NCBI GenBank assembly: GCA_029948255.1
Contig: JALIZF010001803.1
Span: 231,501-295,500, forward strand
Reading direction: 5' to 3'
Length of the DNA stretch: 64,000 nt
Origin: Telmatactis stephensoni
Taxonomy: Eukaryota; Cnidaria; Anthozoa; Actiniaria; Isophelliidae
The notes beneath the pieces are model-generated. The model searched no databases. It was not told the DNA's origin and saw only the letters and a list, made by a program, of their open reading frames with translations. The translations under genes were made by a program, and so were the position numbers. Positions 11,225 to 22,770 of this stretch are shown in pieces. Position 1 is the stretch's first letter, and each line of letters starts with the position of its first letter.

Positions 11225-12120
11225 TGATATGACTTTGATTTTGCTGCGTATTTAATCGGCCATTACAAAAAAACCTTTTGTCGCAATCTTTGAAGAGGAA
11301 AAGCAAGAAGAAAATCGTGAAAATTAATCAAAAGTGTATAACTTGATTATAGTACAACAGTTGACCAATTAATCAATGTCTTTTTACACATTTATGACCG
11401 TGGATAATTAATGGTCTATTCACCATGATTATGACAGACTTCTGAATGATAAATAAAACTGACGTTTTTAGTCTTTGATTTTGAGATTGTAGAAATCTTT
11501 TTCTCTTGCCAGAAGCTAAAACAGCAGAGAAAACAGATAAGCGCACTTCTTTACACTCTCGGCATCCTTGTTGATAATGTGCGCGCTTTTGGAACTGAAT
11601 AAAACAAATGTCGATGTCTCTTTGTCACTACGATTTATCCACGTATTTGTTTTTTTGTACTATTGATTATAAAAATCTTTTATATTGTGAAAAGCTACGA
11701 GGAACTGCAAAAAATGAAGACCAAGAATACTTTACGTATTCGACTCAGCTTAAAAAGTTACTTTATTCTGGCTTGGAGGAGAAAAGTTGCCACTCCAACC
11801 AGATGCATATCGTAAAGCATACTTTATCAATTAAACTTTAAATTATTTGGGGTTTAAATTCGTCAAGGGAGGTCCATATCCGTTAGATGATATGGTCCCC
11901 TGTGGGTCCAATTCCGTTTCCAAATCTGAGGGGGTCCAAATCCACTTGGAACCTAGTCTCAAACTCTCAAATATCGCGAACAGTCCAAAGAATTGTATTC
12001 CATGGTACGTTCTATTCGCTATACGAACAAAATACACAGAATGAAACTGCCAAATTTATTTTACAATAGCATAAAGTGAATTAGAAAGGCTATTTACAAC
12101 TGAACACGCTGTTACTAGAG
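11225..12120. other. Non-coding; no gene supported
   Basis: AT-rich sequence. An open frame at 11608-11841 and a few in 11843-12069 carry no recognised motif. The segment GGGTCCAATTCCGTTTCC/GGGGGTCCAAATCCACTTGG near 11904-11950 has a repetitive look but no clear ends. Confidence 0.4.
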
Positions 12121-12178
12121 AGAGACAGAGTAACGGAGAGGGAGGGAGACAGATAGACAGACAGACAGACAGAGACTG

Positions 12179-12264
<86 letters not shown>
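12121..12264. repeat. GA dinucleotide microsatellite with GACA leader
   Basis: GACA/GATA units at about 12150-12176 lead into an almost pure (GA)n array at about 12181-12264. It sits inside one of two related segments: GGCTATTTACAACTGAACA...AATATCCGGCTATTTACAAAG at 12090-12310 and again at 12351-12472. The array therefore expanded inside one copy of a local tandem duplication. Confidence 0.9.
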
Positions 12265-12267
<3 letters not shown>

Positions 12268-12269
12268 AA

Positions 12270-13980
12270 CAATACAATTTTTTTACAATTAAATATCCGG
12301 CTATTTACAAAGAATCAGATTTGAATTATGTATAGGCTATTTATTTTATATAGGCTATTTACAACTGAACAGATTTTTTTAACTTGTGGATATGCTGGAA
12401 TAGTTACTAGAGAGATAGGGAGTTTAAAAATACATTTTTACAGTGAAATATCCGGCTATTTACAAAGAAACAGATTTTTGTCAACTGCATGAAGATGTGA
12501 GCAGATTTTGTGCTCTATATATAGGAAAGCATAGGAGCAAGTTACTAGACAGTTTAAGTATACAAACAAAAAGATATCAGTTTTGGCAACAGTTTAAACA
12601 TAAATTACGCGGCTATTTTAAAACAATTTTGTTGACTGAAAAATACCAGAGTGATTTTGTCTTGATTTTGAATTACAGATAAAATGAGTTGCTTCATTTT
12701 TATCTGCGTTTCTTTTAACATGTTTATATGGAAGTATAACCATTTTATCAGTTGTAACTATCAGTACTCAACTAAACTACTGCATGTTATACAGATGTAC
12801 CGGATACTACACAAGGAAAAGGTTTGCTTTTACTTCACCAATTTTGTCACATAAACTAATTGCAACAAAATATTTTAAACTAAATTTAAGTAAACAATCA
12901 ACGGATGTAGTGAGGGCTGATGGACGATACAAACAGAGAATCCAAAAAATAAACATTTTTGAGGCATGGTGAAGAACACGCCACAAAATTCAAAAACCAA
13001 AGTTAGAAAAAATGGCTCACAGTTTCAATCGAATTCAAGAACTGTTCTGAGCGTAGGAAAAATGGTATATTTTTATTTCCTGAGAGTTCTGTCAGAGCAG
13101 AGTTTTACATGGCTTGATTGAGCTGAACGAGTCAGAGGATGGCATGAGCTGTTCAATTCAGAGCCATGCAAAACCTGCTCTGAATATGAACAAAGTACTA
13201 GAGTTAATTGCAGAGGCCAGAACGGATTTTGCGTGAATTTATTTGACTGAATAAGCCAAAGGATGGGATGAGCTGTTCAAATTTCAATGTCATTCAAAAC
13301 CTGCTCTAAACGTGAACAAAGTACTGGAGTGGGTTCAAATATACAACCGCAAACAATGTCGCTAGTTGTTGACCAACAGATAAAATAAGTTGATAAAATG
13401 AGAATTCAAAATACAAATAGGAAGTAAGTGCAAAGCTTAGCTTTCGTTTTTGGAACGCTTCCAGGTTTATATTTCGCATTCAAAAATGGGAACTGAACCT
13501 GTGAACCTATTTTTGTTCTGTTCAATTTTTTGTCTTTTCATTTAATCATCTTTCAATACTAGAATATATTTCCTCCCATTTTCTCGTTATATTGCAGATC
13601 CAGAATCGCAATTAGATTCATTGCGATTCTAAAAAATTTTTAATTGAAAAATTGCAAAAACTCGTCAGTTTTTCTGCTGATTTAAATGGAAATCCTCCTT
13701 ACAAAACGCACATCTCAGCTGGTGCAAGTATTTCAGATAAAGTGTTTTCCTACGTTTTTGCTTTTCCCTTTAAAAACTCATCTCCTTTTACTTTTGTGTT
13801 GAATATTGCTTAAAAAGTAGAGGGTTTTTTTTCAGTGAAGCCAAAATCGGCCAAAGCCATAAAATATTGCACGGTGACTTTGATAATGGTATCTACTTGT
13901 TTAACTAAACCCTTACTGATTAACATTTAGAGACGTCGATCAATACCTCCATGCCACAATTACCGACGTCTCTGGCAAAC
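12270..13980 (+). repeat. Left arm of a 14-kb inverted-repeat structure
   Basis: Collinear but diverged segments here are repeated on the opposite strand at about 25080-26490. The strongest blocks are: AAGCATAGGAGCA near 12517 with its reverse complement near 26337; CCATTTTATCAGTTGTAACT near 12740 against 26180-26205; TCTTTCAATA...GAATATATTT near 13550 against 25480-25510; CTCCTTACAAAACGCACA near 13693 against 25363-25380; and GAGACGTCGATCAATA at 13930 against 25153-25173. The order is kept, so these are arms of one old inverted structure. The arms are non-coding. The outer ends cannot be fixed by eye. Confidence 0.75.
13075..13340. repeat. Diverged tandem duplication of about 140-150 bp
   Basis: GAGGATGGCATGAGCTGTTC...CAAAACCTGCTCTGAA...GAACAAAGTACTAGAG is followed by AAGGATGGGATGAGCTGTTC...CAAAACCTGCTCTAAA...GAACAAAGTACTGGAG. 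It lies inside the left inverted arm; no second copy was noticed in the right arm. Confidence 0.7.
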
Positions 13981-14189
13981 GACAGTACTCAAGTAAAATA
14001 GCAATACTTTTGATTATTTATTTATAATTATTAAAATTGAATGAAAAAATTATGAAAATGAATGAAAATGAAAATGAATAAAAATAATTAGTAAAAGTAA
14101 AAAATTTCGAAGACGTCACGCCTGGCTCCTCAATAATCCTTCTTGAGGAACGTTCTTTTCACTCAAGCCAGAAGTCATAGGATTCCGTC

Positions 14190-14560
14190 GTGTTCAATCT
14201 CGTCACGCAACGCTCCAACGTCACGCAACGCTCCACCGTCACGCGTGGGTTGATGAAGCATTGCGATGAAGAGCCACACTCGTCAGTTTTTTTAATCAGA
14301 GATATGCTATCCCAACTGTTCAACAAGTCAACTCACCCTCTACTGAGAGACAATCGTTTCTCACACCAACCAGAAGCCACAGTGGTGGGTGACGAGAAGT
14401 CACAGTCATCAATGGTCACAAAGGTCAAAAGTAACAGTCTCCAGTAACCAGCAGTCCCAACAGTTAGAAGTCACAAAAGTCAGCAATCAACAGTCAAGCA
14501 ATTAATGGTGCGGCGACCATAAAGGACAACAGACACGGTAGTCTGTAGTTGCTGTTGTTA
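14190..14560. repeat. GTCACGCAACGCTCC repeats and degenerate GTCA-rich lead-in
   Basis: CGTCACGCAACGCTCC occurs twice in a row and then decays (CGTCACGCGTGGG). This shares the CGTCACGCAA motif with the cores of the snapback elements at 7943 and 42916. It passes into sequence rich in AGTCAC/CAGTCA, a degenerate edge of the minisatellite beyond. Confidence 0.6.
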
Positions 14561-17500
14561 TGGTGATCAATAATCACCAGTCACAGTGAACAGTAATCAG
14601 TACCTACACAGGTCATCAGTCAGTAGCTTGTGATTCCAAGAGTAGATAGTGACTGTAGACGTCTGCTGTAGTGTGAACGTAGTCAACTTGACCAGTTAGA
14701 CATAAAAATGAATAATCAGAGATCACAATAGTCAGATGTCCAAATAATCAGACTTTGGTACTGCTTATGCTTGTTATCTAATTACTTGAAACTGTAATGT
14801 CCAACAAATCGTACTTGGACAACTTTAGGCTGTGCCTGAAGCTACTTGGTACCAGTGAAGCCATATGTGGCTGGGGTTTCTGACCTGACTACTTACCACT
14901 GTGATGTTTGACTCTGGAATTAAGTGAGGCTTGACTTATGATGGCGCCTTAAACCAGTAAGACCACTTGGGACTGTGTCTTCTGACCACTGAAACTGACT
15001 ACAGAAGGTGGGTTGTGTCCAATCACTGGTTTCTAACCTCATGAACTATTGCAGATCCTACTTGAGACTGACTTTGAAGATTTGAACTGTTGGCGTTATT
15101 TGAGGCGGTGACTTCTGACCTCAGAATTTTTTGTTGGCACTTATGACTGTGGCCTCCCCGGCAGTTGTTAACTATTAAGACCACTTGCGACTGGCTTCTG
15201 ACTGAACTGTCGAGGCTGCTTGAAAATATGGCTACCTGAGCATGAGGCTTTGAACACTGGCACTGTCGAGGTTCGAGGTTACTTATAACCACTGCAACTC
15301 GCTGCAAGTGCGGCAACTCCTTCAGACGCGGTGGCTCCTGACCACTAGAACTGTTGAGACTACTTGACAATGTGGCTTCTGACCACTAGAACTGTTGAGA
15401 CTACTTGACAATGTGGCTTCTGACCACTAGAAACTATTAAGACTACTTGACAATGTGGCTTCTGACCACTAGAACTGTTGAGACTACTTGACAATGTGGC
15501 TTCTGACCACTAGAAACTATTGAGACTACTTGACAATGTGACTCCTGACCACTAGAACTATTGAGACTACTTGACAATGTGACTCCTGACCACTAGAAAC
15601 TATTAAGACTAATTGAGAATGTGGCTCCTGACCACTAGAAACTATTGAGACTACTTGACAATGTGGCTCCTGACCACTAGAAACTATTGAGACTACTTGA
15701 CAATGTGACTCCTGACCACTAGAAACTATTAAGACTAATTGAGAATGTGGCTCCTGACCACTAGAAACTATTGAGACTACTTGACAATGTGGCTCCTGAC
15801 CACTAGAAACTATTGAGACTACTTGACAATGTGGCTCCTGACCACTAGAAACTATTGAGACTACTTGACAATGTGGCTACTGACCACTAGAAACTATTAG
15901 ACTACTTGACAATGTGGCTTCTGACCACTAGAAACTATTAAGACTACTTGACAATGTGGCTTCTGACCACTAGAAACTATTAAGACTACTTGACAATGTG
16001 GCTTCCTGACCACTAGAACTATTAAGACTACTTGACAATGTGGCTCCTGACCACTAGAAACTATTAGACTACTTGACAATGTGGCTCCTGACCACTAGAA
16101 ACTGTTGAGACTACTTGACAATGTGGCTCCTGACCACTAGAAACTATTAAGACTACTTGACAATGTGGCTCCTGACCACTAGAAACTATTGAGACTACTT
16201 GACAATGTGGCTCCTGACCACTAGAAACTATTGAGACTACTTGACAATGTGACTCCTGACCACTAGAAACTATTAAGACTAATTGAGAATGTGGCTCCTG
16301 ACCACTAGAAACTATTGAGACTACTTGACAATGTGGCTCCTGACCACTAGAAACTATTGAGACTACTTGACAATGTGGCTTCTGACCACTAGAACTGTTG
16401 AGACTACTTGACAATGTGGCTTCTGATCACTAGAAACTATTAAGACTACTTGACAATGTGGCTTCTGACCACTAGAAACTATTAAGACTAATTGAGAATG
16501 TGGCTCCTGGCCACTAGAACTGTTGAGACTACTTGACAATGTGGCTCCTGACCACTAGAACTGTTGAGACTACTTGACAATGTGGCTCCTGACCACTAGA
16601 AACTATTAAGACTACTTGACAATGTGGCTTCTGACCACTAGAAACTATTGAGACTACTTGACAATGTTGCTCCTGACCACTAGAAACTATTGAGACTACT
16701 TGACAATGTGGCTCCTGACCACTAGAAACTATTAAGACTACTTGACAATGTGGCTTCTGACCACTAGAAACTATTGAGACTACTTGACAATGTTGCTCCT
16801 GACCACTAGAAACTATTGAGACTACTTGACAATGTGGCTCCTGACCACTAGAAACTATTAAGACTACTTGACAATGTGGCTTCTGACCACTAGAAACTAT
16901 TGAGACTACTTGACAATGTGGCTCCTGACCACTAGAAACTATTGAGACTACTTGACAATGTGGCTCCCGACCACTAGAAACTATTAAGACTACTTGACAA
17001 TGTGGCTTCTGACCACTAGAACTGTCGAGACTACTTGACAATGTGGCTTCTGACCACTAGAAACTATTAAGACTACTTGACAATGTGGCTCCTGACATTT
17101 AGAACTGTTGAGACTAATTGAGAATGTGGCTCCTGACCACTAGAACTATTGAGACTACTTGAGAATGTGGCTCCTGACCACTAGAACTATTGAGACTACT
17201 TGAGAATGTGGCTTCTGACCACTAGAACTATTGAGACTACTTGAGAATGTGGCTCCTGACCACTAGAAACTATTGAGACTACTTGAGAATGTGGCTCCTG
17301 ACATTTAGAACTGTTGAGACTAATTGAGAATGTGGCTCCTGACCACTAGAACTATTGAGACTACTTGAGAATGTGGCTCTGACCACTAGAAACTATTGAG
17401 ACTACTTGACAATGTGGCTCCTGATCACTGGAACTATTGAGACTACTTGAGAATGTGGCTCCTGACCACTAGAAATTGTTGAGACTACTTGACAATGTGG

Positions 17501-17704
17501 CTCCTGACCACTAGAAATATCGAGGCTACCCGCGACTATTAAGGACTATTGCTTCTGACGACGGCAACTCTTACAACTGCTGCAGCTATTTGAGACTGTG
17601 ACTTCTGACCACAACTGAAAAATATCGAGGTTCCATGAGACTATGACCTCTGCTGGCTATCGAGGCAATTCGTCATTGTGACTTTGAAGACCTGTTTGTC
17701 CAAA
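14560..17704. repeat. 41-43 bp minisatellite, homogeneous core with degenerate edges
   Basis: The core from about 15300 to 17530 is built of more than 50 units of the type GACTACTTGACAATGTGGCT / CCTGACCACTAGAAACTATT. Variants are CTCC versus TTCT, AGAACTGTTGA versus AGAAACTATTGA, and GAGAATG versus GACAATG. Some blocks of several units recur, for example CTAATTGAGAATG blocks near 15601, 15729 and 16280, a higher-order pattern. From 14560 to 15300 and after 17530 the units are heavily diverged. Minus-strand open frames (Ser-Ser-Gly-Gln-Glu-Pro-His-Cys-Gln-Val-Val repeats) come from the near-multiple-of-three period and are not evidence of a gene. Confidence 0.95.
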
Positions 17705-17711
17705 GACTCTC

Positions 17712-17785
17712 ATTTTGCCTACATTACTCATTAGCACTCACAACAACATCGATACTTGGGCATGTTGGTCAGTCGAACGCAACAT
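17712..17785 (-). repeat. Split direct repeat B2 of the YR retrotransposon
   Basis: About 74 bp from TTTTGCCTACATTACTC to GAACGCAACAT, repeated at 18248-18321. In element orientation this is the distal B repeat and marks the 3' end. Confidence 0.88.
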
Positions 17786-18065
17786 ACAATTTATTTCAAA
17801 CGTTTCTCATACACAGCTTCAAAACATAGAATTACTTTCAATCGTACATAGTTAATTATGTCAAAAACTGTTGAACTTTACAAAAAGAGACTAAGCAGCA
17901 TGCCGGACACGAAAAACCCAAAAACCCACTTTGTAGGAAAAAAGGGGAACGTGTACCCCTACCATGCAATGCTGCAACCTTCGGGGTAAAAGGTTCCTAT
18001 ACCAATTAATCAGAGGCATGGCTACTAATTTAGTACAAAAGCAAGAAAAACATCAAGAAACATAA

Positions 18066-18246
18066 CAAATTTTATAGAAAAAGTCAGTGGTGACGCCGTT
18101 GACTGACCCTAGATGATTCGAATTCCTAACGAACTCACATTTATACCGATACCCAGAATGCACTGCAACTCTCCCTAGGCTACTGATCCATGCCGGTAAA
18201 ATAACAATTTATGTCAATCTCGTACCTCCATTTACATAAATTACAT
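18066..18246 (-). repeat. Split direct repeat A2
   Basis: About 180 bp, running from AAATTTTATAGAAAAAGTCA to ATTTACATAAATTACAT. It matches 22771-22950 almost base for base and directly abuts B1, as expected for the nested A/B arrangement. Confidence 0.88.
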
Positions 18247-18247
18247 A

Positions 18248-18321
18248 TTTTGCCTACATTACTCATTAGCACTCACAACAACATCGATACTTGGGCATGT
18301 TGGTCAGTCGAACGCAACATG
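18248..18321 (-). repeat. Split direct repeat B1
   Basis: Copy of the 17712-17785 repeat. It lies just after the recombinase stop codon in element orientation and touches A2. Confidence 0.88.
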
Positions 18322-18355
18322 CCTAGAAATTAAAGGTAGGGAAAACGTGCAAGAT

Positions 18356-19392
18356 TCAGCCAGTAGAGGAGTCCAAACCACAGCCAAGTGTGCTTGAAAC
18401 AGACAGCCGAGAAGACAAAGAGTCCTTCACATACATGTCTTTAGCTTTAGTTGATTTCCATCTTCCGTGACGCTGGAATTGCCGATCAGGAATACCCGAA
18501 TTAGCAGCCAAAGTAGCACCACCAGACCTTAGAGAATGCGTACTAAACTTCGAGATATCAGGGACAATCTTCCCAAACGCTTTCTTGAACGCCTCCCTAT
18601 ACGTACTATAGCTGATGGGACGATCTACTGATATCAAACGTTGGCCTTTCCTAGAAATACAAATGGGTCTAAAAAGATATTCATTAGTACGCAAATTAAT
18701 GTTAGCTTTCTCAAGATATCTTTGTAACATCTTTACAGGGCAAACCGTGCAATCCTTCACTTCCGATAAAACTACACTGTGACCATCTCTCAGCTGATCA
18801 GTTTTACTTTTTCCAATGGTCAGGGAAACAAAACCTTCAGAGAATTCAATATCACCTCTTCTTAACTCAAGCACTTCGGAGCTACGAAGAAAACCTGCAA
18901 AAGACAGCACAAACATAACGACATTGCGCAGTTCAACCAAATTCTCCAAATTGGATTGAGTGCAAACACGTTGAAGGAACTCCAAATCGAGAGGTTCCTT
19001 GCGATTACTCTCCTTCCCTCTGCTTAGTAGACGAATAGCACCGTCTCGAACTGAAATCACAAAAGGGTTATCTGTGGGAGAAGGAAGGCCTGACAATCTG
19101 TGGGCCCAGTTCAGCGAATAAAACGCTGAATTAATAGACGACGCACACTTGCATGTCTCCACCAAATACTGCAGGAACAACGCAACATGCAAAGGGTCTG
19201 CGGGCAAAAAGCTACGCAGTAGAAGCACGTCACGAGCAAACTTTTTCCATCTGTTGAACGATCCAAGATATAACTGATTCGTGCCTTCAGCTCGAGAACA
19301 AACCATGGTGAACTTCATATTCGCTTTAAGCTGTTCTGCAATCGGACTCTCGGGAATACTAGCACTCCAGAATGGACCAACGGAGAACACAT
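18356..19392 (-). CDS. Tyrosine recombinase (YR) exon of the Ngaro-like element
   Basis: The recombinase joins circular or linear cDNA to the target, the integration step of DIRS-order elements. The frame holds an N-terminal SAM-like/core-binding half and a catalytic half. The Arg of GFLRSSEVLELR, a KSKTD segment with the beta-hairpin Lys, THSLRSGGAT (H-x-x-R), RHGRWKS (second His/Trp) and the Tyr of KDMYVKD give the R-K-HxxR-H/W-Y set. The open frame extends upstream to 19462, but those residues (a run of Phe and Leu) look like translated intron. A strong acceptor (CTTGTTCTTTTAG, reading on the minus strand) ends at 19393, so the exon probably starts at 19392. It would be fused to the RT exon by splicing (donor after 19926). 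Length and motifs indicate an intact enzyme. Confidence 0.88.
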
Positions 19393-19925
19393 CTAAAAGA
19401 ACAAGAAAACAAGACGGGATACAGGCAAAGAAGAAGAAAAAACAAATGAACTCAAAAACCATACCAAGTTACCACAAACACTGAGAAAACAAGTCGATTT
19501 AAGGTTGTTGTTATTGTTGTTGTTGTTGTTTTTTTAATACTATTTACAACAGATCAAGTAGACCAATCAATTGGTAATTAATACAATATATATGCAGTCA
19601 GATACTCTCGTGACTGAAACTAAAGAATTACAGCAAACACTCGTAATTCACGAGTTCAAACCTATTGAATATTTATTTATATTAACATCTGCTTAATAAA
19701 GCGTCTCATTTACATTCAAGTAAATACACAATTACCCATCAGACACACGGGCATGACATTATCGTTCCCTAATAATCCTATCAAAGGGACCATTTGAGGT
19801 CAAGGGAAAATCATCTGTAAAGCAATGAAGCATATATTTGCACTTGGGCAATCACAAAAATTCAACAAACTAACATTGTGAACTTTACAATTGTAAAACC
19901 AAATTAGTAGATCTAGGAGGAATAC
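19393..19925 (-). other. Predicted intron between RT-RNase H and YR
   Basis: The donor TTTG|GTATTC sits at 19926/19925 and the acceptor TTCTTTTAG| at 19393/19392. The upstream exon ends after the first base of a codon and the downstream exon supplies the other two, so removal of 533 bases puts RT-RNase H and the recombinase in one frame. Without splicing, the RT frame stops at 19885. Confidence 0.6.
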
Positions 19926-21947
19926 CAAAATTCATCCTCAAGGCTACAGTTACAAATTTAAGCGGTTTATTACCAAAAATACAATTCTGAGCCTTACATT
20001 TCAAAAACAACTTGCGATTATTAGGCAAAACTCTACAATCGTGGATAAACCCATTCCAACTTAAACCATCTGAGCAAAGAACTGGCCAAAAATGAGCCGA
20101 TTTCCAAACTGGAACAATCAGAGTTCCCTGGGCTTTACAAATTCTCAGGTGTTCCACCACTTTACAGGTTAAGTAAACTGGAGGGCATAACCAATTATTG
20201 TCGTACCTCCAATCCTGGGAAAAAGCATTTACACCACTAGTACCGGGTTGAAAAAAGCGTGAATTAAATTTACTCAATTTAGCATTATAATAACAAGCAA
20301 ATCGATCACAACTGTGAGGGCCCCACAACAAATCAAGGGCATCAAATACATCATCGTGAATGGTATAATCATCAAAATCTACAACTCTGCTCATGTCGTC
20401 TGCAACACTGTTCAAATTCCTAGGAATCCACTGCACATCTAAACTTATGCCATTACGAACGCAAATGCTGAAAATATCTAAAGCAATTTCTTGTAATTCA
20501 CTGATCTTCGAACCGCACGAAATGATTCGCGTAACATTCACATTGTCAGTAAACCATAACACAGTCTGGGATTTAAGACGATTTACAAAAGAATTTAAAG
20601 CTAATGAAACTGTCAACAATTCTCGGTAGGTCGAACTTTTACACCTTTCAACTTCAGACCAGTTCTGATGAAATAACTCGCCCCCAGTCTCTAAAATACT
20701 TCCACAACCCGAACCAGAAGCATCAGAATAGACTATTCTCGTTGGAGCTCGTTTTGTGGGCCAAATAGGAATACCGTTAAGACGATCAACATTAACTTTC
20801 CAAAATAAAAGCTCTTTCAAAACATCTTCATTCATAACAACGTGAGACTGCCAGTTAGAGGCTGAATTAATCAAGGCATGAATATGTCTGGACATTAATC
20901 GAGAGACATTGCCGACACAATTACCTAGAGAAATAATCTTACCGCAAACACTAGCAATGGTCTTAACATGAAAAGAGTACTGGAATTTACATTCAAGAAT
21001 GTGATTAATATCTGTTAACAAACTATGAATTCTCTTACAAGTGGCTGAAATAGTACAATTAGATGTATTGAGAACCACGCCTAACCAAGTAATCTCTTGG
21101 ACTGGATCCCAATGGCATTTGTCTTCATTAGGCAAAAATCCGAATTTCAACAAGTCCGCATGGATCTGCAAACTAACAATCTTGGCCAAATTATAGGACG
21201 ATGAAGAACCAAGACCATCGTCTAAATAAACGACTATGGAAAAACCTACAGAACGCCACTTTTTAACAAGGGGTTTAAGCAATTTAGTAAATAAATACGG
21301 AGCGGAGCTCAAGCCAAAGGGAAGAACAGAAAATTGAAAATATCGAACGTTACCATCAGAAAACTTCCAAGAAAAAGACAAAAATTTCCTGTGTTCTTCA
21401 AATATCTCTACGTGATGGTAACCAGATTTCAGATCAAAAGTAAACATGAAATCCCCAGGGCTCAAAATTTCTTTAGCTATAGAAATATCTTCACACCTAA
21501 ATTTGTTCTTAAAGATACACTTATTAACATGCCTAAGATCTAAAATAAGCCTCTTTTTACCTGACTTTTGAATAGACACAGACAATGGATTAATAATATC
21601 AGGTTCTAAAGGAACTTCGGAAATACAGTCTAAAGATAACAATTCATTAATAGCTTGCTCGACAAACTCATACTCTTTCAAAGCTGAGGAATTATTACAC
21701 CCTTTGAATGCCTCAGGAATGTACAACAACGGAATCTTGTATCCCTGTTCAATTACATCAATAATAAATTTGGGCGCATTAATGTCTTTCCATGCTGAAA
21801 TACACTTACGTAATCGACCTTTAACAGATATTGACTGTATAGAATTTAGAGAATTTGACTTAAACTCATGTTTATCCTCAAGTTCAACGAGATCAGATTG
21901 AAAAGAAGCATCAAGCTCTGATGAATTAACCATAGCACATTCAACTT
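19885..21947 (-). CDS. Reverse transcriptase-RNase H of the Ngaro-like element
   Basis: This copies the element RNA into DNA and degrades the RNA strand. Counting from the Met at 21933, the RT domain covers about residues 115-290, with KKRLILDLRHVNK, FTFDLKSGYHHV, LPFGLSSAPYLF and the catalytic YLDD box at 236-239. RNase H covers about 400-516 with YSDASGSG, the Glu of TYRELL, the Asp of FTDN and a final Asp in VADDMSR. About 165 residues follow, with a conserved-looking WxPVL and WNGFI region of unknown role. There is no aspartic protease and no DDE integrase, as expected for the DIRS order. An acceptor (ATCCTTTTTGTAG) ends at 21948, so the exon probably starts at 21947, ahead of the Met. 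The frame is fully open. Confidence 0.9.
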
Positions 21948-22037
21948 CTACAAAAAGGATGAAAAGATATTAACAAAAACAACAAAACATTTGCATGAAA
22001 TAACAAACTAAAGAAGTTGGCAAAAATTATACTTCAC
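21948..22037 (-). other. Predicted 90-bp intron between gag and RT
   Basis: On the minus strand the donor is CCCGAAG|GTGAAGTA (GT at 22037-22036) and the acceptor is TCATCCTTTTTGTAG| ending at 21948. The upstream exon, read in the gag frame, ends after one base of a codon and the downstream exon starts with two bases in the RT frame, so the phases match. A UGA stop of gag at 22086-22084 still lies upstream in that frame. Confidence 0.5.
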
Positions 22038-22083
22038 CTTCGGGCACATTCGTCTCGGGGGACACTATTTCACTGCCATATAG

Positions 22084-22746
22084 TCATTTCGACTGCGAAG
22101 ATTGGGAAGATAAGAGAGGGCATGCAGCCCTCCAATGGCCAGATTTACCACAGTTGAAACACACTCCACTTGATTTAAAGGGATTAGGGATTCTTGGTCT
22201 TACCAAAGTGGGAATAGGAGACTGAGTAGAAGCAGATTGGTTAGTTATCGCGGGCTGCTTGGAATTGCGCAACTGACTAAACTTCTTGGAACTCCTTGCC
22301 GCCCTCGCCTCTGCTCGATAAATTTTCTTTTCGTCTTCGTCATCATCTGCTAAATCGTGCTGCTTATATTCGACTACTGTCTTCCAGCCATAAGGTGATT
22401 TGTCAGCTAACAAAATAAGTTTTTGACGTTCCTTAAGTAAAGATTTACCTTTTTCTAGAGCTTCTTTAGTTTTCGCAACATCAGATTTCTCAAGATGGAA
22501 TTGGGCATCTTCGATAGCATTAAGAACAGACTTGGTAGCTTTAAACTGATCTTCGTTGCTTTTCTTTTTGAAAGAGGGAGTTTCGGCCGATTTGAGTTTC
22601 TTGATCTCGTTTAACTGCTCCTCTGCCGACGCTTCGCTGGACCTTTTCAGACCAGAAATATTAGCAGAAATTAGGTCGGTCATTTGATTCATTAGGATTT
22701 CGTTGTTCTTCTGAATAATATGTTGGATAGTCGCTTCATCCATCAT
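22084..22746 (-). CDS. Gag-like protein with CCHC zinc knuckle
   Basis: This is a 220-residue nucleic-acid-binding protein of the element. It starts MMDEATIQ, has a charged, probably helical middle (Glu/Lys-rich, residues 35-165), and ends with one retroviral-type zinc knuckle CFNCGKSGHWRAAC (C-x2-C-x4-H-x4-C, residues 196-209) and a Ser/Gln-rich tail. It lies 5' of the RT in element orientation, where gag is expected. The stop is TGA followed directly by CTA, a context known to favour readthrough. The frame then stays open to a splice donor. Confidence 0.85.
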   Translation of the reverse strand: MMDEATIQHIIQKNNEILMNQMTDLISANISGLKRSSEASAEEQLNEIKKLKSAETPSFKKKSNEDQFKATKSVLNAIEDAQFHLEKSDVAKTKEALEKGKSLLKERQKLILLADKSPYGWKTVVEYKQHDLADDDEDEKKIYRAEARAARSSKKFSQLRNSKQPAITNQSASTQSPIPTLVRPRIPNPFKSSGVCFNCGKSGHWRAACPLLSSQSSQSK

Positions 22747-22770
22747 GCACGGAGAAAGAGATTAAACAGG

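Noticed and set aside
15023..17041. Minus-strand open frames of up to 170 codons with SSGQEPHCQVV repeats
   Set aside because: They arise from the 41-43 bp minisatellite; unit variants shift the frame freely and there is no start context, signal or domain.
19393..19462. Start of the recombinase at the Met at 19462
   Set aside because: The first residues (MVFEFICFFFFF...) translate a polypyrimidine tract ending in a strong AG acceptor; a spliced start at 19392 is better supported.
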